From JAUUZT01 sp964654015 (GTDB lineage Bacteria; Chloroflexota; Dehalococcoidia; GIF9; AB-539-J10), in contig CAZZHQ010000036.1 of NCBI GenBank assembly GCA_964654015.1, forward strand, positions 1-21,860: 21,860 bases of DNA, given 5' to 3'. Both the position numbers and the translations under genes were made by a program. The notes under the pieces are model-generated. The model saw only the letters and a program-made list of their open reading frames with translations. It did not search any database and had not been told where the DNA came from. Positions 5,971-14,822 of this stretch are shown in pieces; position 1 is the stretch's first letter; each line of letters starts with the position of its first letter.

Positions 5971-8900
5971 TCACATCTCCTCTGCAGCTATTAAGCTCTC
6001 TTTTTTATCTGACAGTAAAGACATCGCTCCAATTTCTTCATTTTTCAGTCGCTGCTGAGGCAGCAGTCCTATTTCAGCTAAATCTTCATCTGTCAGTACT
6101 CGACTGGGGATAAGTTTGCCGAGGATGACGTTTTCCTTAAGCCCGAGAAGTTTAGTAGTCTGGCCTTTGGTTGCCGCATCTACAAGCACACGACCAGTTT
6201 CTTGGAATGAAGCAGCAGCTAACCAGCTATCCTTGCTCAAGCTTGCCCTGCTTATCCCTTGAAGAACCGCCTGTGCACTCGCCGGCTCTCCTCCCTCAGC
6301 TATTACTCCATTATTTATATCTTCATAATTAAACCGGTCAACCAGTTCTCCTGGCAAAAGTCTCGTATCACCTGAGCTTATAATCGCCACTTTCCGCAGC
6401 ATCTGACGAACGATTACAGCGATATGCTTATCATGTATACTGACTCCCTGTGAACGATACACCCTCTGTACCTCATCAACTAGATAGATCTGTACTGCGT
6501 CCTTACCTTCAATCTGCAATACATCATGAGGGGCAATAATTCCTTCAGTTATTTTCTGCCCTGCTTTTACCACATCACCTGATTTAACTATCAGATGCAT
6601 GCCTTGTGGAACATAATATTCCTTATCGTCCGTTTCCTTGTATTTAATAAAAAGGCTATTTCCTTCGAATGAAATTTCACCGGTAACTCTTGCCAATACA
6701 TTATTCTCATCCGTAACCGAGAGTTGTTTCTCAACCTTTTCATCCGTGGAGATGGAGCGAAACAAAACAGTACCGCTGTCAACCATCTGCCCTTCTTTTA
6801 CTGCGACTTCCATTTCTGGTGGTAATGCGTACTCCTCTTTATAAGTTTCCGAACTCGTAACCTTGACTACAGCACCTTCTTCTACCTCTTCAACTGTAAC
6901 AATACCACTAGCCTCGGAGATAACTGCTTTTCCTTTCGGTATTCTAGCCTCTAGAAGTTCAGCTACACGGGGAAGGCCTGTCGTGATATCAGTACCAACT
7001 ACACCACCGGTATGGAAAGTCCGCAAGGTAAGCTGAGTCCCTGGTTCGCCAATACTTTGAGCAGCTATAATACCAACTGCGGCCCTCAGTTTTATTATTT
7101 TCCTGCTCGAGAATTCCCTGCCATAACAGCGCTGACACATGCCAAATCGAGTCTGGCATGTTAGAGGAGATCTTATACACACACGTGTTATGCCTGCATC
7201 GACTATAAGTTTAATTCTTTTTTTATTTAATTCTTCATTTCTTGAAACGATAATCTCACCAGTATCAGAGACAATGATATCAGCGGCTACTAAATAGCCA
7301 TCAATTCTCTCCTCAAAGGGTGGCAAGTAGCTTGCTTCATCATCTCTGGATATCCAGATACCATCGTGAGTCCCGCAATCCTCCTCCATGACCATAACAT
7401 CCTGAGCTACATCTACAAGGCGTCTGGTAAGATAGCCACTTTCAGATGTTCTCAAGGCAGTATCAGCCAACCCCTTACGGGCACCATGAGTAGAAATAAA
7501 ATATTCCATTGGAGAAAGCCCATCACGAAAACTTGATTTTATAGGAAAATCAATTATCTTTCCGGAAGGATTAGTCATCAAGCCACGCATACCCACCATT
7601 TGTGTAAGCTGTGAGATATTACCTCTAGCCCCCGAGTTAGCCATTATGGCAACTCCTCCGTAAGGATCCAGGGATAGCTTTATATCCTTAGAGATTTTGT
7701 CTGTGGTATCCAGCCATGTCTCAACAGCATTCTCATAACGCTCACCTTCAGTAATGAAACCACGATTATATTGATCTTCAATAACATTAATCTTCTTATC
7801 AGCCTGCTTAAGAATACTGACTTTCCCCGGTGGCTCTTCGATATCGTTGATCGACATAGAAATCCCCGATTTTGTGGCATAGGTGAAACCCAACTGTTTT
7901 AGATTATCAAGGACAGTGGCAGTAGCATTATTGCCTACTATATCAATGCAATCAGATACCAGCGACCTTAAAGCAGTCTTATCCACTAATTCATTATAGA
8001 AGCGTAGCTTTAGAGGCAAAACATCGTTAAACAATACACGCCCTACGGTGGTCTTTTTCCGAGGGCCTGGATTATCAGTGTCACGAACCTCGATCTCTGC
8101 CCCAAGGTCAATTACACCCAAATCATAAGCTAATTTAGCTTCATTAAAGCTACTGAATATTTTATCTTTGCCCTTGGCATTAGGTTTGATCATAGTAAGA
8201 TAGTAACAACCCAGAACCATATCGAGACTTGGCACCGTTACCGGCTCACCATTACTCGGCAACAGCAGGTTTTTTACGCTGAGCATATGTTCTCTAGCTT
8301 CCTTAACTGCAGCCCTCGATAACGGTACATGGACCGCCATCTGATCACCATCAAAATCAGCGTTAAAAGCTGAGCAAACCAAAGGATGAAGCTGGAAAGC
8401 ATCCCCATCAATTAGGACAGGCTCAAAAGCCTGAATACTCAGGCGATGTAATGTGGGAGCACGGTTAAGCAATACCGGACGCTCTTTCACCACCTCATTG
8501 AGTAAGCCCCATACCTCAGGACTGACTCTCTCCACTTGACGTCGTGCGATCTTCACGTTACTGGCATACCCGCCTTCCATTAGTCTCCTCATTACAAAAG
8601 GTTTAAACAACTCCAGGGCCACATGCCGTGGTAAACCACACTGATGAAGCTTGAGTTGAGGTCCAACAACAATGACTGAACGCCCACTGTAATCTACTCT
8701 CTTACCGAGTAGATTCTGCCGAAATCGCCCTTGCTTTCCGCCTAGCATTGCCGAAAGAGATTTTAGAACGTGTTTATTACCAATGGTTACCGCGCGACCT
8801 CTCCGTCCATTATCAATAAGAGCATCGACAGCTTCTTGTAACATTCGTTTCTCATTACGAATTATAGGCTCAGGAGCACCCAGTCCCATAAGACGGCGAA

Positions 8901-9918
8901 GCCGATTATTGCGGTTGATAACACGACGATAGAGATCATTAAGGTCACTTATAACAAAACGCCCACCGTCCAGTTGAACCACAGGACGAAGGGCCGGCGG
9001 TAATACTGGTAATATAGTCATAATCATCCATTCCGGCCTGCTTCCACTATCTCTCAGTGCCCTGACCAACTGTAATCTCTTACTTATCTTTATAGCCTGT
9101 TGGACAGATGAGTTCTTTATCTCCATCACAAGTTTTTCATGCAACTCGTTTATATCAATATTTTGCAATATCTCCAATACGGCCTCAGCTCCCATGCCCG
9201 CCTTGAAGACCTCACCATATTCATTCTTCAGATCTTGATATTCCTCTTCCCTTAACAATTTAAAAGGTTGGAGCTCATTTATTTTAGCTATTCTGTCCCT
9301 AATCTCTGTCTCAATCTCCGATTTCTTTTCTATAAATCCAACTCGTAACTGATTTACCTTTACCACCCTCTCTTCCTCATCAACGTCAGTCTGATCCTGC
9401 CAGTTACCAATCTCCCTTTCCAGTTTCTCTCCCTCTTCAGTAATTTTCTGCACAGCTTCCTGTTCAAACCGTTTGATTATTTCCAGTTGAGCTTCTCTAT
9501 CAACTGAAATAACTATATATTGAGCAAAATATATAACTGTTTCTAATTTCCGTGGTGATATACCAAGGAAAAGACCTAGACGGCTGGGCACCAGTTTTAC
9601 AAACCATACATGTGTAACTGGGGCAGCTAATTCTATATGCCCCATCCGCTCTCGACGTACACTGGAACGCGTTACTTCAACCCCACACTTATCACAAATC
9701 ACACCTTCATAGCGTAATTTCTTATATTTGCCACAGTGACACTCATAATCTTTAACAGGACCAAAAATCCTCTCGCAAAATAAACCGTCCCTCTCTGGTT
9801 TTAAGGTACGATAGTTTATGGTCTCTGCCTTGGTTACTTCGCCATGAGACCAATCTTTTATTTGCCCAGGCGAGGCTATATTTATCCTGATAGCATCTAC
9901 GTCTTCAAATTGTGTCAT
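5971..9918 (-). CDS. rpoC: DNA-directed RNA polymerase beta' subunit
   Basis: This is the catalytic large subunit of RNA polymerase. At 1315 residues it is shorter than E. coli RpoC (1407) and typical of lineages lacking the large trigger-loop insert. The N-terminal zinc site is Cys60, Cys62, Cys75 and Cys78. The catalytic Mg motif NADFDGD has Asp521, Asp523 and Asp525. The bridge helix spans about 800-835 (FRDGLSPMEYFISTHGARKG region) and the trigger helix lies near 952-972 (AAQSIGEPGTQLT). The second zinc site is Cys848, Cys921, Cys928 and Cys931, spaced almost as in E. coli. Residues about 140-215 form a charged, probably coiled-coil insert. The start ATG has GAGGTGA upstream and follows the rpoB stop by 19 nt; ruvB follows after 1 nt. 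Confidence 0.99.
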   Translation of the reverse strand: MTQFEDVDAIRINIASPGQIKDWSHGEVTKAETINYRTLKPERDGLFCERIFGPVKDYECHCGKYKKLRYEGVICDKCGVEVTRSSVRRERMGHIELAAPVTHVWFVKLVPSRLGLFLGISPRKLETVIYFAQYIVISVDREAQLEIIKRFEQEAVQKITEEGEKLEREIGNWQDQTDVDEEERVVKVNQLRVGFIEKKSEIETEIRDRIAKINELQPFKLLREEEYQDLKNEYGEVFKAGMGAEAVLEILQNIDINELHEKLVMEIKNSSVQQAIKISKRLQLVRALRDSGSRPEWMIMTILPVLPPALRPVVQLDGGRFVISDLNDLYRRVINRNNRLRRLMGLGAPEPIIRNEKRMLQEAVDALIDNGRRGRAVTIGNKHVLKSLSAMLGGKQGRFRQNLLGKRVDYSGRSVIVVGPQLKLHQCGLPRHVALELFKPFVMRRLMEGGYASNVKIARRQVERVSPEVWGLLNEVVKERPVLLNRAPTLHRLSIQAFEPVLIDGDAFQLHPLVCSAFNADFDGDQMAVHVPLSRAAVKEAREHMLSVKNLLLPSNGEPVTVPSLDMVLGCYYLTMIKPNAKGKDKIFSSFNEAKLAYDLGVIDLGAEIEVRDTDNPGPRKKTTVGRVLFNDVLPLKLRFYNELVDKTALRSLVSDCIDIVGNNATATVLDNLKQLGFTYATKSGISMSINDIEEPPGKVSILKQADKKINVIEDQYNRGFITEGERYENAVETWLDTTDKISKDIKLSLDPYGGVAIMANSGARGNISQLTQMVGMRGLMTNPSGKIIDFPIKSSFRDGLSPMEYFISTHGARKGLADTALRTSESGYLTRRLVDVAQDVMVMEEDCGTHDGIWISRDDEASYLPPFEERIDGYLVAADIIVSDTGEIIVSRNEELNKKRIKLIVDAGITRVCIRSPLTCQTRFGMCQRCYGREFSSRKIIKLRAAVGIIAAQSIGEPGTQLTLRTFHTGGVVGTDITTGLPRVAELLEARIPKGKAVISEASGIVTVEEVEEGAVVKVTSSETYKEEYALPPEMEVAVKEGQMVDSGTVLFRSISTDEKVEKQLSVTDENNVLARVTGEISFEGNSLFIKYKETDDKEYYVPQGMHLIVKSGDVVKAGQKITEGIIAPHDVLQIEGKDAVQIYLVDEVQRVYRSQGVSIHDKHIAVIVRQMLRKVAIISSGDTRLLPGELVDRFNYEDINNGVIAEGGEPASAQAVLQGISRASLSKDSWLAAASFQETGRVLVDAATKGQTTKLLGLKENVILGKLIPSRVLTDEDLAEIGLLPQQRLKNEEIGAMSLLSDKKESLIAAEEM

Positions 9919-9937
9919 CTATTATTATCACCTCGCT

Positions 9938-12900
9938 TTAGAACCTCGTTTCAATTTTTGCTCTAACATCCGAAAACAGGTTCACTGTTTTTTCATCTTC
10001 ATTAAGTAGCTCAATGGCAAAGCCCAAACTACGTAATTCCATAAACAAAACCTTGCACGCCTCGGGAACACCAACCTGCCGGATATCTTCACCTTTAAGA
10101 ATAGCCTCATATGCCCTGGAACGGCCTACCACATCATCCGACTTCACCGTAAGCATTTCTTGAAGGGTGTAAGCAGCACCATAGCCTTCCAATGCCCAGA
10201 CTTCCATTTCCCCGAAGCGTTGTCCCCCAAACTGGGCCTTTCCGCCCAATGGTTGCTGGGTAATGAGTGAATATGGACCGGTGGAACGGGCATGTACTTT
10301 ATCCTCAACAAGATGTATCAATTTCATGATGTACACATTTCCTACAGTTACAGGCTGGTCAAAATGTTCTCCCGTCTTGCCGTCGCACAGGTTTATCTTT
10401 CCAAATGTAGGTGGATAAATTCTTCGCTCCTTATAAACCTGATCAACTTTCTCCTCCAATTCCTTATTCGTAAGCTGCCCAAACTCAACCCCCAACTCTT
10501 TAAGCCATAGGCATAGGGCAGCTCTCTTGGCTCTTCCCTTCAATTTGTCATTCATTATCTCATCAAAATCAAACTCTCGTTCTGAAAGCCATACCTTTAT
10601 CTTCTCCCAATCAGGAGCTACCGAATTATCTGAGGAAAGGGTAACTGCATCCGCCTCCCAAGCTATCCAAGCCCTACATAAATTATCCTCTATATCCAAG
10701 GAATCAGCTCCACTAAAAACTGGTGTAAGCGCTTTAAAACCCAACACGTAACCCGTCCATCCCATGTGCGCCTCCATAACCTGTCCAATATTCATACGGG
10801 AGGGAACACCCAATGGATTTAATACTATATCTACCGGCGTACCATCAGGTAAAAAGGGCATGTCCTCTTCGGGTACTATAATTGAAACCACTCCCTTATT
10901 ACCATGTCTACCAGACATTTTATCGCCCACCGAAATCTTGCGTTTCTGAGCAACCCATACCCTGACAAGCTCATTGACTCCGGCTGGCAATTCATGCTTC
11001 TTGTCTCGAGAAAAGACCTTTACATCAATAACCCTACCCCACTCTCCTGGCGGTAACCTGAGAGAATTATCTTTTACCTCACGTGTTTTCTCACCAAAGA
11101 TAGCACGCAATAGTTTCTCCTCCGCTGATAATTCAGTCTCACCTTTCGGTGTAATTTTCCCTACAAGTATATCGCCACGCCCAACCTCAGCCCCAATACG
11201 TATAATACCATGCTCATCAAGGTCCCTCAGGCTCTCCTCATTAACACTGGGAATATCCCTGGTAATTTCCTCCGGTCCAAGTTTCGTAACACGTGCTTCT
11301 ATTTCATACTTCTCAATATGAATCGACGTGTAGACATCATCCTTAACTAATCTCTTGCTGAGAATGATAGCGTCTTCATAGTTATATCCTTCCCAACTCA
11401 TGAAAGCACATACAGCATTTTGCCCTAACGCAAGTTCTCCGTTCTCTATCGATGAACTGTTCGCTATGACCTGACCTTTTTCGAGTTTATCACCTTTATT
11501 TACCACAGGAACCTGATCAACACATGTCCCCTGATTAGTCCTGACAAACTTAGTCAGTTTTAATACATGTTCTTCCCCCTCATCGTCCTTGATCTTAATC
11601 TGTGAACCAGTTACCGAACTAACGACCCCACTTATAGGTGTAAATATTACCTGGCCGCTATATTTGGCAATCTGTTTCTCCATCCCTGTTGCTACCAAGG
11701 GAGCATGCGGTCGCAGTAAAGGCACTCCCTGTCGTTCCATGTTACACCCCATCAGAGCACGGTTAGCGTCATTGTGTTCCAAGAATGGAATAAGGCAAGC
11801 AGAAACGCTGAATAGTTGTCTGGGAGAAACATCCATGAAATCCACCCTATCCACAGACTCTTCAAAATACCTGCTGCCCATCTTAACTTCAACTTTATTG
11901 TTGACAAATTCCCTCTTCCCATTGAGGGAAATATCGGCTTGAGCAATAGCATGTTGGTCTTCCTCATCGGCCGTTAAATATTCACTTTGAAAAGAAACGA
12001 AGGGAACGACTCCAATAGTCGGTCCCGTAGAGCTGCTCAATTGGTTTGCAAGCTCCTTTGTAATTAATGTCCCTGCCGCTGCTACAATACCGCCCTTATC
12101 GTCTAATACATCATTCTTTATCGTCCTACCCATTAGCTCTGATTCAAGTCTAGGCACCTCATGAATAACCTTAAGATATGGAGTTTGTACAAAACCATAT
12201 TTGTCAACTTTTGCATAGGTTGATAAAGAAGCGATAAGTCCGATATTTGGGCCTTCAGGGGTTTCTATAGGACAAAGCCTCCCGTAATGAGAATGGTGCA
12301 CATCGCGGACTTCGAACCCAGCTCGTTCTCTGGATAAACCTCCAGGTCCCATTGCAGAAACACGCCGCTTATGCGTCAGTTCAGACAGTGGATTGGTTTG
12401 ATCCAAGAATTGAGATAATTGTGACCGGTTGAAAAACTCTTTTATGGCAGCCACGACAGGACGGATATTTACCAAAGTAGAAGGTGTCGCCACTTCAGCA
12501 CCTAAGATGCTCATCCGTTCCTTTATTGCCTTCTCCAAACGCAACAAGCCAACACGAAACTGGTCTTGTATCAGAGAACCTACTGTATGAACCCTACGAT
12601 TGTCTAAGTGGTCAATATCATCAGGACTCTCCTGTCCATTATTTATTGAAATAACGTGACGCACGACCTGTACCAAGTCGTCAGGCATCAGTCCAAAATA
12701 GTTATCAGCTACATTAACCCCTAGTTTCTTATTTAATTTATAGCGCCCCACTTCGCCAAAACTATAACGACGAGGGTTAAACAGAAAATTATTCAGTAAT
12801 GTTTTAGCACTTTCAAGACTTGGAGGTTCCCCTGAGGATAATTTACGATATATATCAATCAACGCATCCTTCATGCTTCTGATTGATGGTTCTCTCTCAA

Positions 12901-13579
12901 TAGTAGAACGAATATACGCGTGCTCGGGTGAGTTATCCACGTCCTCGAATAGAGAAATCAACTCCTCATCGCTCTCATACCCTATAGCACGCAACAAGGT
13001 AGTGGCCGGCATCTTTCTCTTCCCCCCCATCTTGACTGATATCACATCACGGCTTGAAGTCTCAAATTCAAGCCATGCCCCTCGCTCAGCAACCAATTTT
13101 GCCATCCCAAGATCACGCCCTTTAACGGGATCTTTCTCCAGGGTAAAATATACGCCAGGGAATCGAGTTACCTGGCTGACACCCACACGTTCCACACCCG
13201 AAATAATAAAAGTGCCATTTTCTGTCATCAAAGGAAAGTCACCAAAAAACAACCTCTCTTCTTTGATTTCGCCACTTTCCTTAATCACAAGTTGAACAGA
13301 CACAAAAAGCGGCGCAGAATAGGTCACACCCTGTTCAAAACACTCGGCAACTGAACGTTGGGGTGCTCCAAACTCATATTCGCCAAACTTCAATTCCAGT
13401 CTGGAGCCAATGTGATCACGAATAGGAGAAATCTCTTCGAAGAGTTTTTTCAACCCCTCTTCTTGCAACCATTGAAACGAATCAATTTGAACACGGATCA
13501 GGTCGGGAATTTCCACAGTCTCAGCTAATTTAACAAATGATTTCTCAAATCTACGGTTAGAAGCAAGCGAAACAACCAT
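9938..13579 (-). CDS. rpoB: DNA-directed RNA polymerase beta subunit
   Basis: RpoB pairs with RpoC to form the active-site cleft. The protein is 1213 residues, a compact form. The N-terminal motif is IPDLIRVQIDSFQWL. The rifampicin-binding cluster runs from Gln387 (QLSQFLDQTNPLSELTHKRR), followed by VSAMGPGGLSRERAGFE and the CPIETPEGPNIGLI block. The C-terminal part has GEKTREVKD, ISVGDKMSGRHGNKG, KAQFGGQRFGEMEVWALE and GVPEACKVL. All positions equal to E. coli Gln513, Asp516, His526, Arg529 and Ser531 carry the rifampicin-sensitive residue. The ATG at 13579 has AAGGAGT upstream (AGGAG at 9 nt). The gene begins the rpoB-rpoC-ruvB operon. No ribosomal protein L10/L12 genes precede it, so the operon is separated from the usual rplJL partners. 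Confidence 0.99.
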   Translation of the reverse strand: MVVSLASNRRFEKSFVKLAETVEIPDLIRVQIDSFQWLQEEGLKKLFEEISPIRDHIGSRLELKFGEYEFGAPQRSVAECFEQGVTYSAPLFVSVQLVIKESGEIKEERLFFGDFPLMTENGTFIISGVERVGVSQVTRFPGVYFTLEKDPVKGRDLGMAKLVAERGAWLEFETSSRDVISVKMGGKRKMPATTLLRAIGYESDEELISLFEDVDNSPEHAYIRSTIEREPSIRSMKDALIDIYRKLSSGEPPSLESAKTLLNNFLFNPRRYSFGEVGRYKLNKKLGVNVADNYFGLMPDDLVQVVRHVISINNGQESPDDIDHLDNRRVHTVGSLIQDQFRVGLLRLEKAIKERMSILGAEVATPSTLVNIRPVVAAIKEFFNRSQLSQFLDQTNPLSELTHKRRVSAMGPGGLSRERAGFEVRDVHHSHYGRLCPIETPEGPNIGLIASLSTYAKVDKYGFVQTPYLKVIHEVPRLESELMGRTIKNDVLDDKGGIVAAAGTLITKELANQLSSSTGPTIGVVPFVSFQSEYLTADEEDQHAIAQADISLNGKREFVNNKVEVKMGSRYFEESVDRVDFMDVSPRQLFSVSACLIPFLEHNDANRALMGCNMERQGVPLLRPHAPLVATGMEKQIAKYSGQVIFTPISGVVSSVTGSQIKIKDDEGEEHVLKLTKFVRTNQGTCVDQVPVVNKGDKLEKGQVIANSSSIENGELALGQNAVCAFMSWEGYNYEDAIILSKRLVKDDVYTSIHIEKYEIEARVTKLGPEEITRDIPSVNEESLRDLDEHGIIRIGAEVGRGDILVGKITPKGETELSAEEKLLRAIFGEKTREVKDNSLRLPPGEWGRVIDVKVFSRDKKHELPAGVNELVRVWVAQKRKISVGDKMSGRHGNKGVVSIIVPEEDMPFLPDGTPVDIVLNPLGVPSRMNIGQVMEAHMGWTGYVLGFKALTPVFSGADSLDIEDNLCRAWIAWEADAVTLSSDNSVAPDWEKIKVWLSEREFDFDEIMNDKLKGRAKRAALCLWLKELGVEFGQLTNKELEEKVDQVYKERRIYPPTFGKINLCDGKTGEHFDQPVTVGNVYIMKLIHLVEDKVHARSTGPYSLITQQPLGGKAQFGGQRFGEMEVWALEGYGAAYTLQEMLTVKSDDVVGRSRAYEAILKGEDIRQVGVPEACKVLFMELRSLGFAIELLNEDEKTVNLFSDVRAKIETRF

Positions 13580-13735
13580 AAAATTCTACTCCTTGAAACT
13601 TAAGACAGCTTTTAATATTTATCAGGCACTTAAAAATACCCAAAAAGTTATGAATTACTTGTTTACGCGATATTCCGTATCCTGAGTGGAACGTGCGAAA
13701 TGAAGATATTTTGTATGGACATAATGCGACCTGTA

Positions 13736-13765
13736 ATTGTAATATTATGTTGAATATTTTGTCAA
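13736..13765 (-). promoter_or_regulatory. Probable rpoB operon promoter
   Basis: On the minus strand a perfect TTGACA (13765-13760) is followed after 18 nt by TACAAT (13741-13736), a 5/6 match. Transcription would start near 13729 and give a leader of about 150 nt before rpoB. Such a leader is long enough for regulation, but I saw no clear attenuator in it. Confidence 0.55.
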
Positions 13766-13855
13766 ATTAATATGTGGCTCTTGTCATAGCTTTATTACTC
13801 TTCGTTATTTACTGGATACCAACTGTAAATCAAAATATAATAAAACATATCCTCT

Positions 13856-13884
13856 TTCAAGACATTAAAACTAAGTGATAGAAT
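13856..13884 (+). promoter_or_regulatory. Possible promoter for the lipoprotein gene (extended -10)
   Basis: TGATAGAAT (13876-13884) is an extended -10 (TGn plus TAGAAT, 5/6). A poor -35, TTCAAG, lies 17 nt upstream. The predicted leader is about 75 nt before the ATG at 13966. Confidence 0.35.
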
Positions 13885-13965
13885 ATGAGAACACTACAGA
13901 TTATTCTCACTAGCAAAGAGTATCAGACTTTAATGCGAAGCTAAAATATCCAGGAGGATTGTGAG

Positions 13966-14361
13966 ATGAAAAAATGGCCTACTATATTGGCTCTAATAAT
14001 ATTCTCTGCACTGGTTATCCTTGCGGGATGCAGTGAAGAAATATATTCGCAAACAATAAACATAACCATTGATCCAATAAACGTAACCGGGCGTATTGCC
14101 AAGATTGAGTACTACAGGGACAGGGAATTGACCAATTCGATAAAAATCATTGATGGCGATGGCGATGGCATCATAGATGGTAAATCGGGCCCTTCCGTAG
14201 AAGGCAATTGGCCCCAGGGATGGGAGTGGTTTGATGATATGCACAATGATGTTATCGTTGGATACTCGACAATAACAATGGTGGAAGGGAAAATAAGAAT
14301 CCGCAATGGCACAACCTACGAATTCATGCCAGGCGAATATGAATGTGAAAACATCAGATAG
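13966..14361 (+). CDS. Small secreted lipoprotein with an acidic DxDxDG loop
   Basis: The function is not recognised. The 131-residue protein starts with MKKWP, a hydrophobic core at residues 6-20 and the lipobox LAGC, so Cys22 should be lipidated and the protein anchored outside the membrane. The mature part is Thr/Ile-rich and contains IDGDGDGIIDG. In it Asp63, Asp65, Asp67 and Asp71 fit a DxDxDGxxD calcium-binding loop like those of EF-hand, dockerin and thrombospondin type 3 repeats. A Trp-rich stretch, NWPQGWEWFDD, follows at 81-91. The C-terminus contains a single Cys127. AGGAGG (13952-13957) lies 8 nt before the ATG, the strongest site in this part of the window. The gene stands alone between rpoB (divergent) and the HIT gene (same strand, 98 nt on). 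Confidence 0.78.
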   Translation: MKKWPTILALIIFSALVILAGCSEEIYSQTINITIDPINVTGRIAKIEYYRDRELTNSIKIIDGDGDGIIDGKSGPSVEGNWPQGWEWFDDMHNDVIVGYSTITMVEGKIRIRNGTTYEFMPGEYECENIR

Positions 14362-14381
14362 GATTTCCTAATCTTTACGCA

Positions 14382-14410
14382 TTGTCCTGTATAGACTAGA
14401 CCTGAATAAT
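14382..14410 (+). promoter_or_regulatory. Possible promoter for the HIT-family gene
   Basis: TTGTCC (14382-14387) is followed after 17 nt by AATAAT (14405-14410, 5/6), 50 nt before the ATG at 14460. The -35 match is only 4/6. Confidence 0.33.
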
Positions 14411-14459
14411 CAAATATAAGAGAATAAAGAGCCAATGGATAATATAACAGAGGATAGAG

Positions 14460-14807
14460 ATGGTTGAGGAATGTCTTTTTTGTCGTATCATCAGCAGAGA
14501 GATACCCAGTGATGTAGTTTATCAAGATGACGAGTTTCTTGCTTTTAAGGATATCCATCCTCAAGCTCCCACACACATACTAATAATTCCTAAAACTCAC
14601 TTTGACTCTTTAGTTGAAATCAGCGATCAGCAAGAAAAACTAATGGGACGCCTGGTAATTATAGCTAAGAAACTAGCCGAGAAGGAAGGATTAGCCAAAA
14701 ACGGTTATCGCCTCGTGCTAAATTGCGGCGCAGAGGGTGGACAGGTAGTGCCTCATCTTCACCTTCATCTAATCGGTGGAAGAAAATTGAATGGTAAAAT
14801 AGGCTAA
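14460..14807 (+). CDS. HIT family protein (HINT-type nucleotide hydrolase)
   Basis: Histidine-triad proteins of this branch hydrolyse nucleoside phosphoramidates and acyl-adenylates; the physiological substrate is rarely known. The 115-residue protein has the usual length. It opens with CLFCRIISREIPSDVVYQDD, where CxxC (Cys5, Cys8) is the usual zinc-type pair. The central APTHILIIPKTHFDSL segment follows, and the signature HLHLHLIGGR has His99, His101 (expected nucleophile) and His103. The start ATG has AGAGGA just upstream. The end is only 15 nt from the convergent ispH stop, so any terminator for either gene must lie within the other gene's end; I saw none between them. Confidence 0.94.
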   Translation: MVEECLFCRIISREIPSDVVYQDDEFLAFKDIHPQAPTHILIIPKTHFDSLVEISDQQEKLMGRLVIIAKKLAEKEGLAKNGYRLVLNCGAEGGQVVPHLHLHLIGGRKLNGKIG

Positions 14808-14822
14808 AGCAGAGTTATCGAA

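Larger units (their letters stand above)
13580..13965. other. AT-rich divergent intergenic region between rpoB and the lipoprotein gene
   Basis: This is a 386-nt gap with no credible coding frame. It carries the TTGACA/TACAAT promoter toward rpoB and an extended -10 toward the lipoprotein gene. A plus-strand TATAAT at 13836-13841 without a good -35 is the only other promoter-like match. I see no repeat, tRNA or strong hairpin. Confidence 0.6.

Noticed and set aside
7166..7190. Extra Cys914 in RpoC near the second zinc site as a possible new ligand
   Set aside because: The four standard ligands (Cys848, 921, 928, 931) are present at near E. coli spacing, so the extra Cys is not needed.
12873..13295. 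140-residue plus-strand frame, plus similar frames at 10974-11321 and 11589-11942
   Set aside because: All are antisense shadows of rpoB.
13993..14312. Minus-strand frames opposite the lipoprotein gene
   Set aside because: The plus-strand gene has a full AGGAGG site, signal peptide and lipobox; the opposite frames have none.
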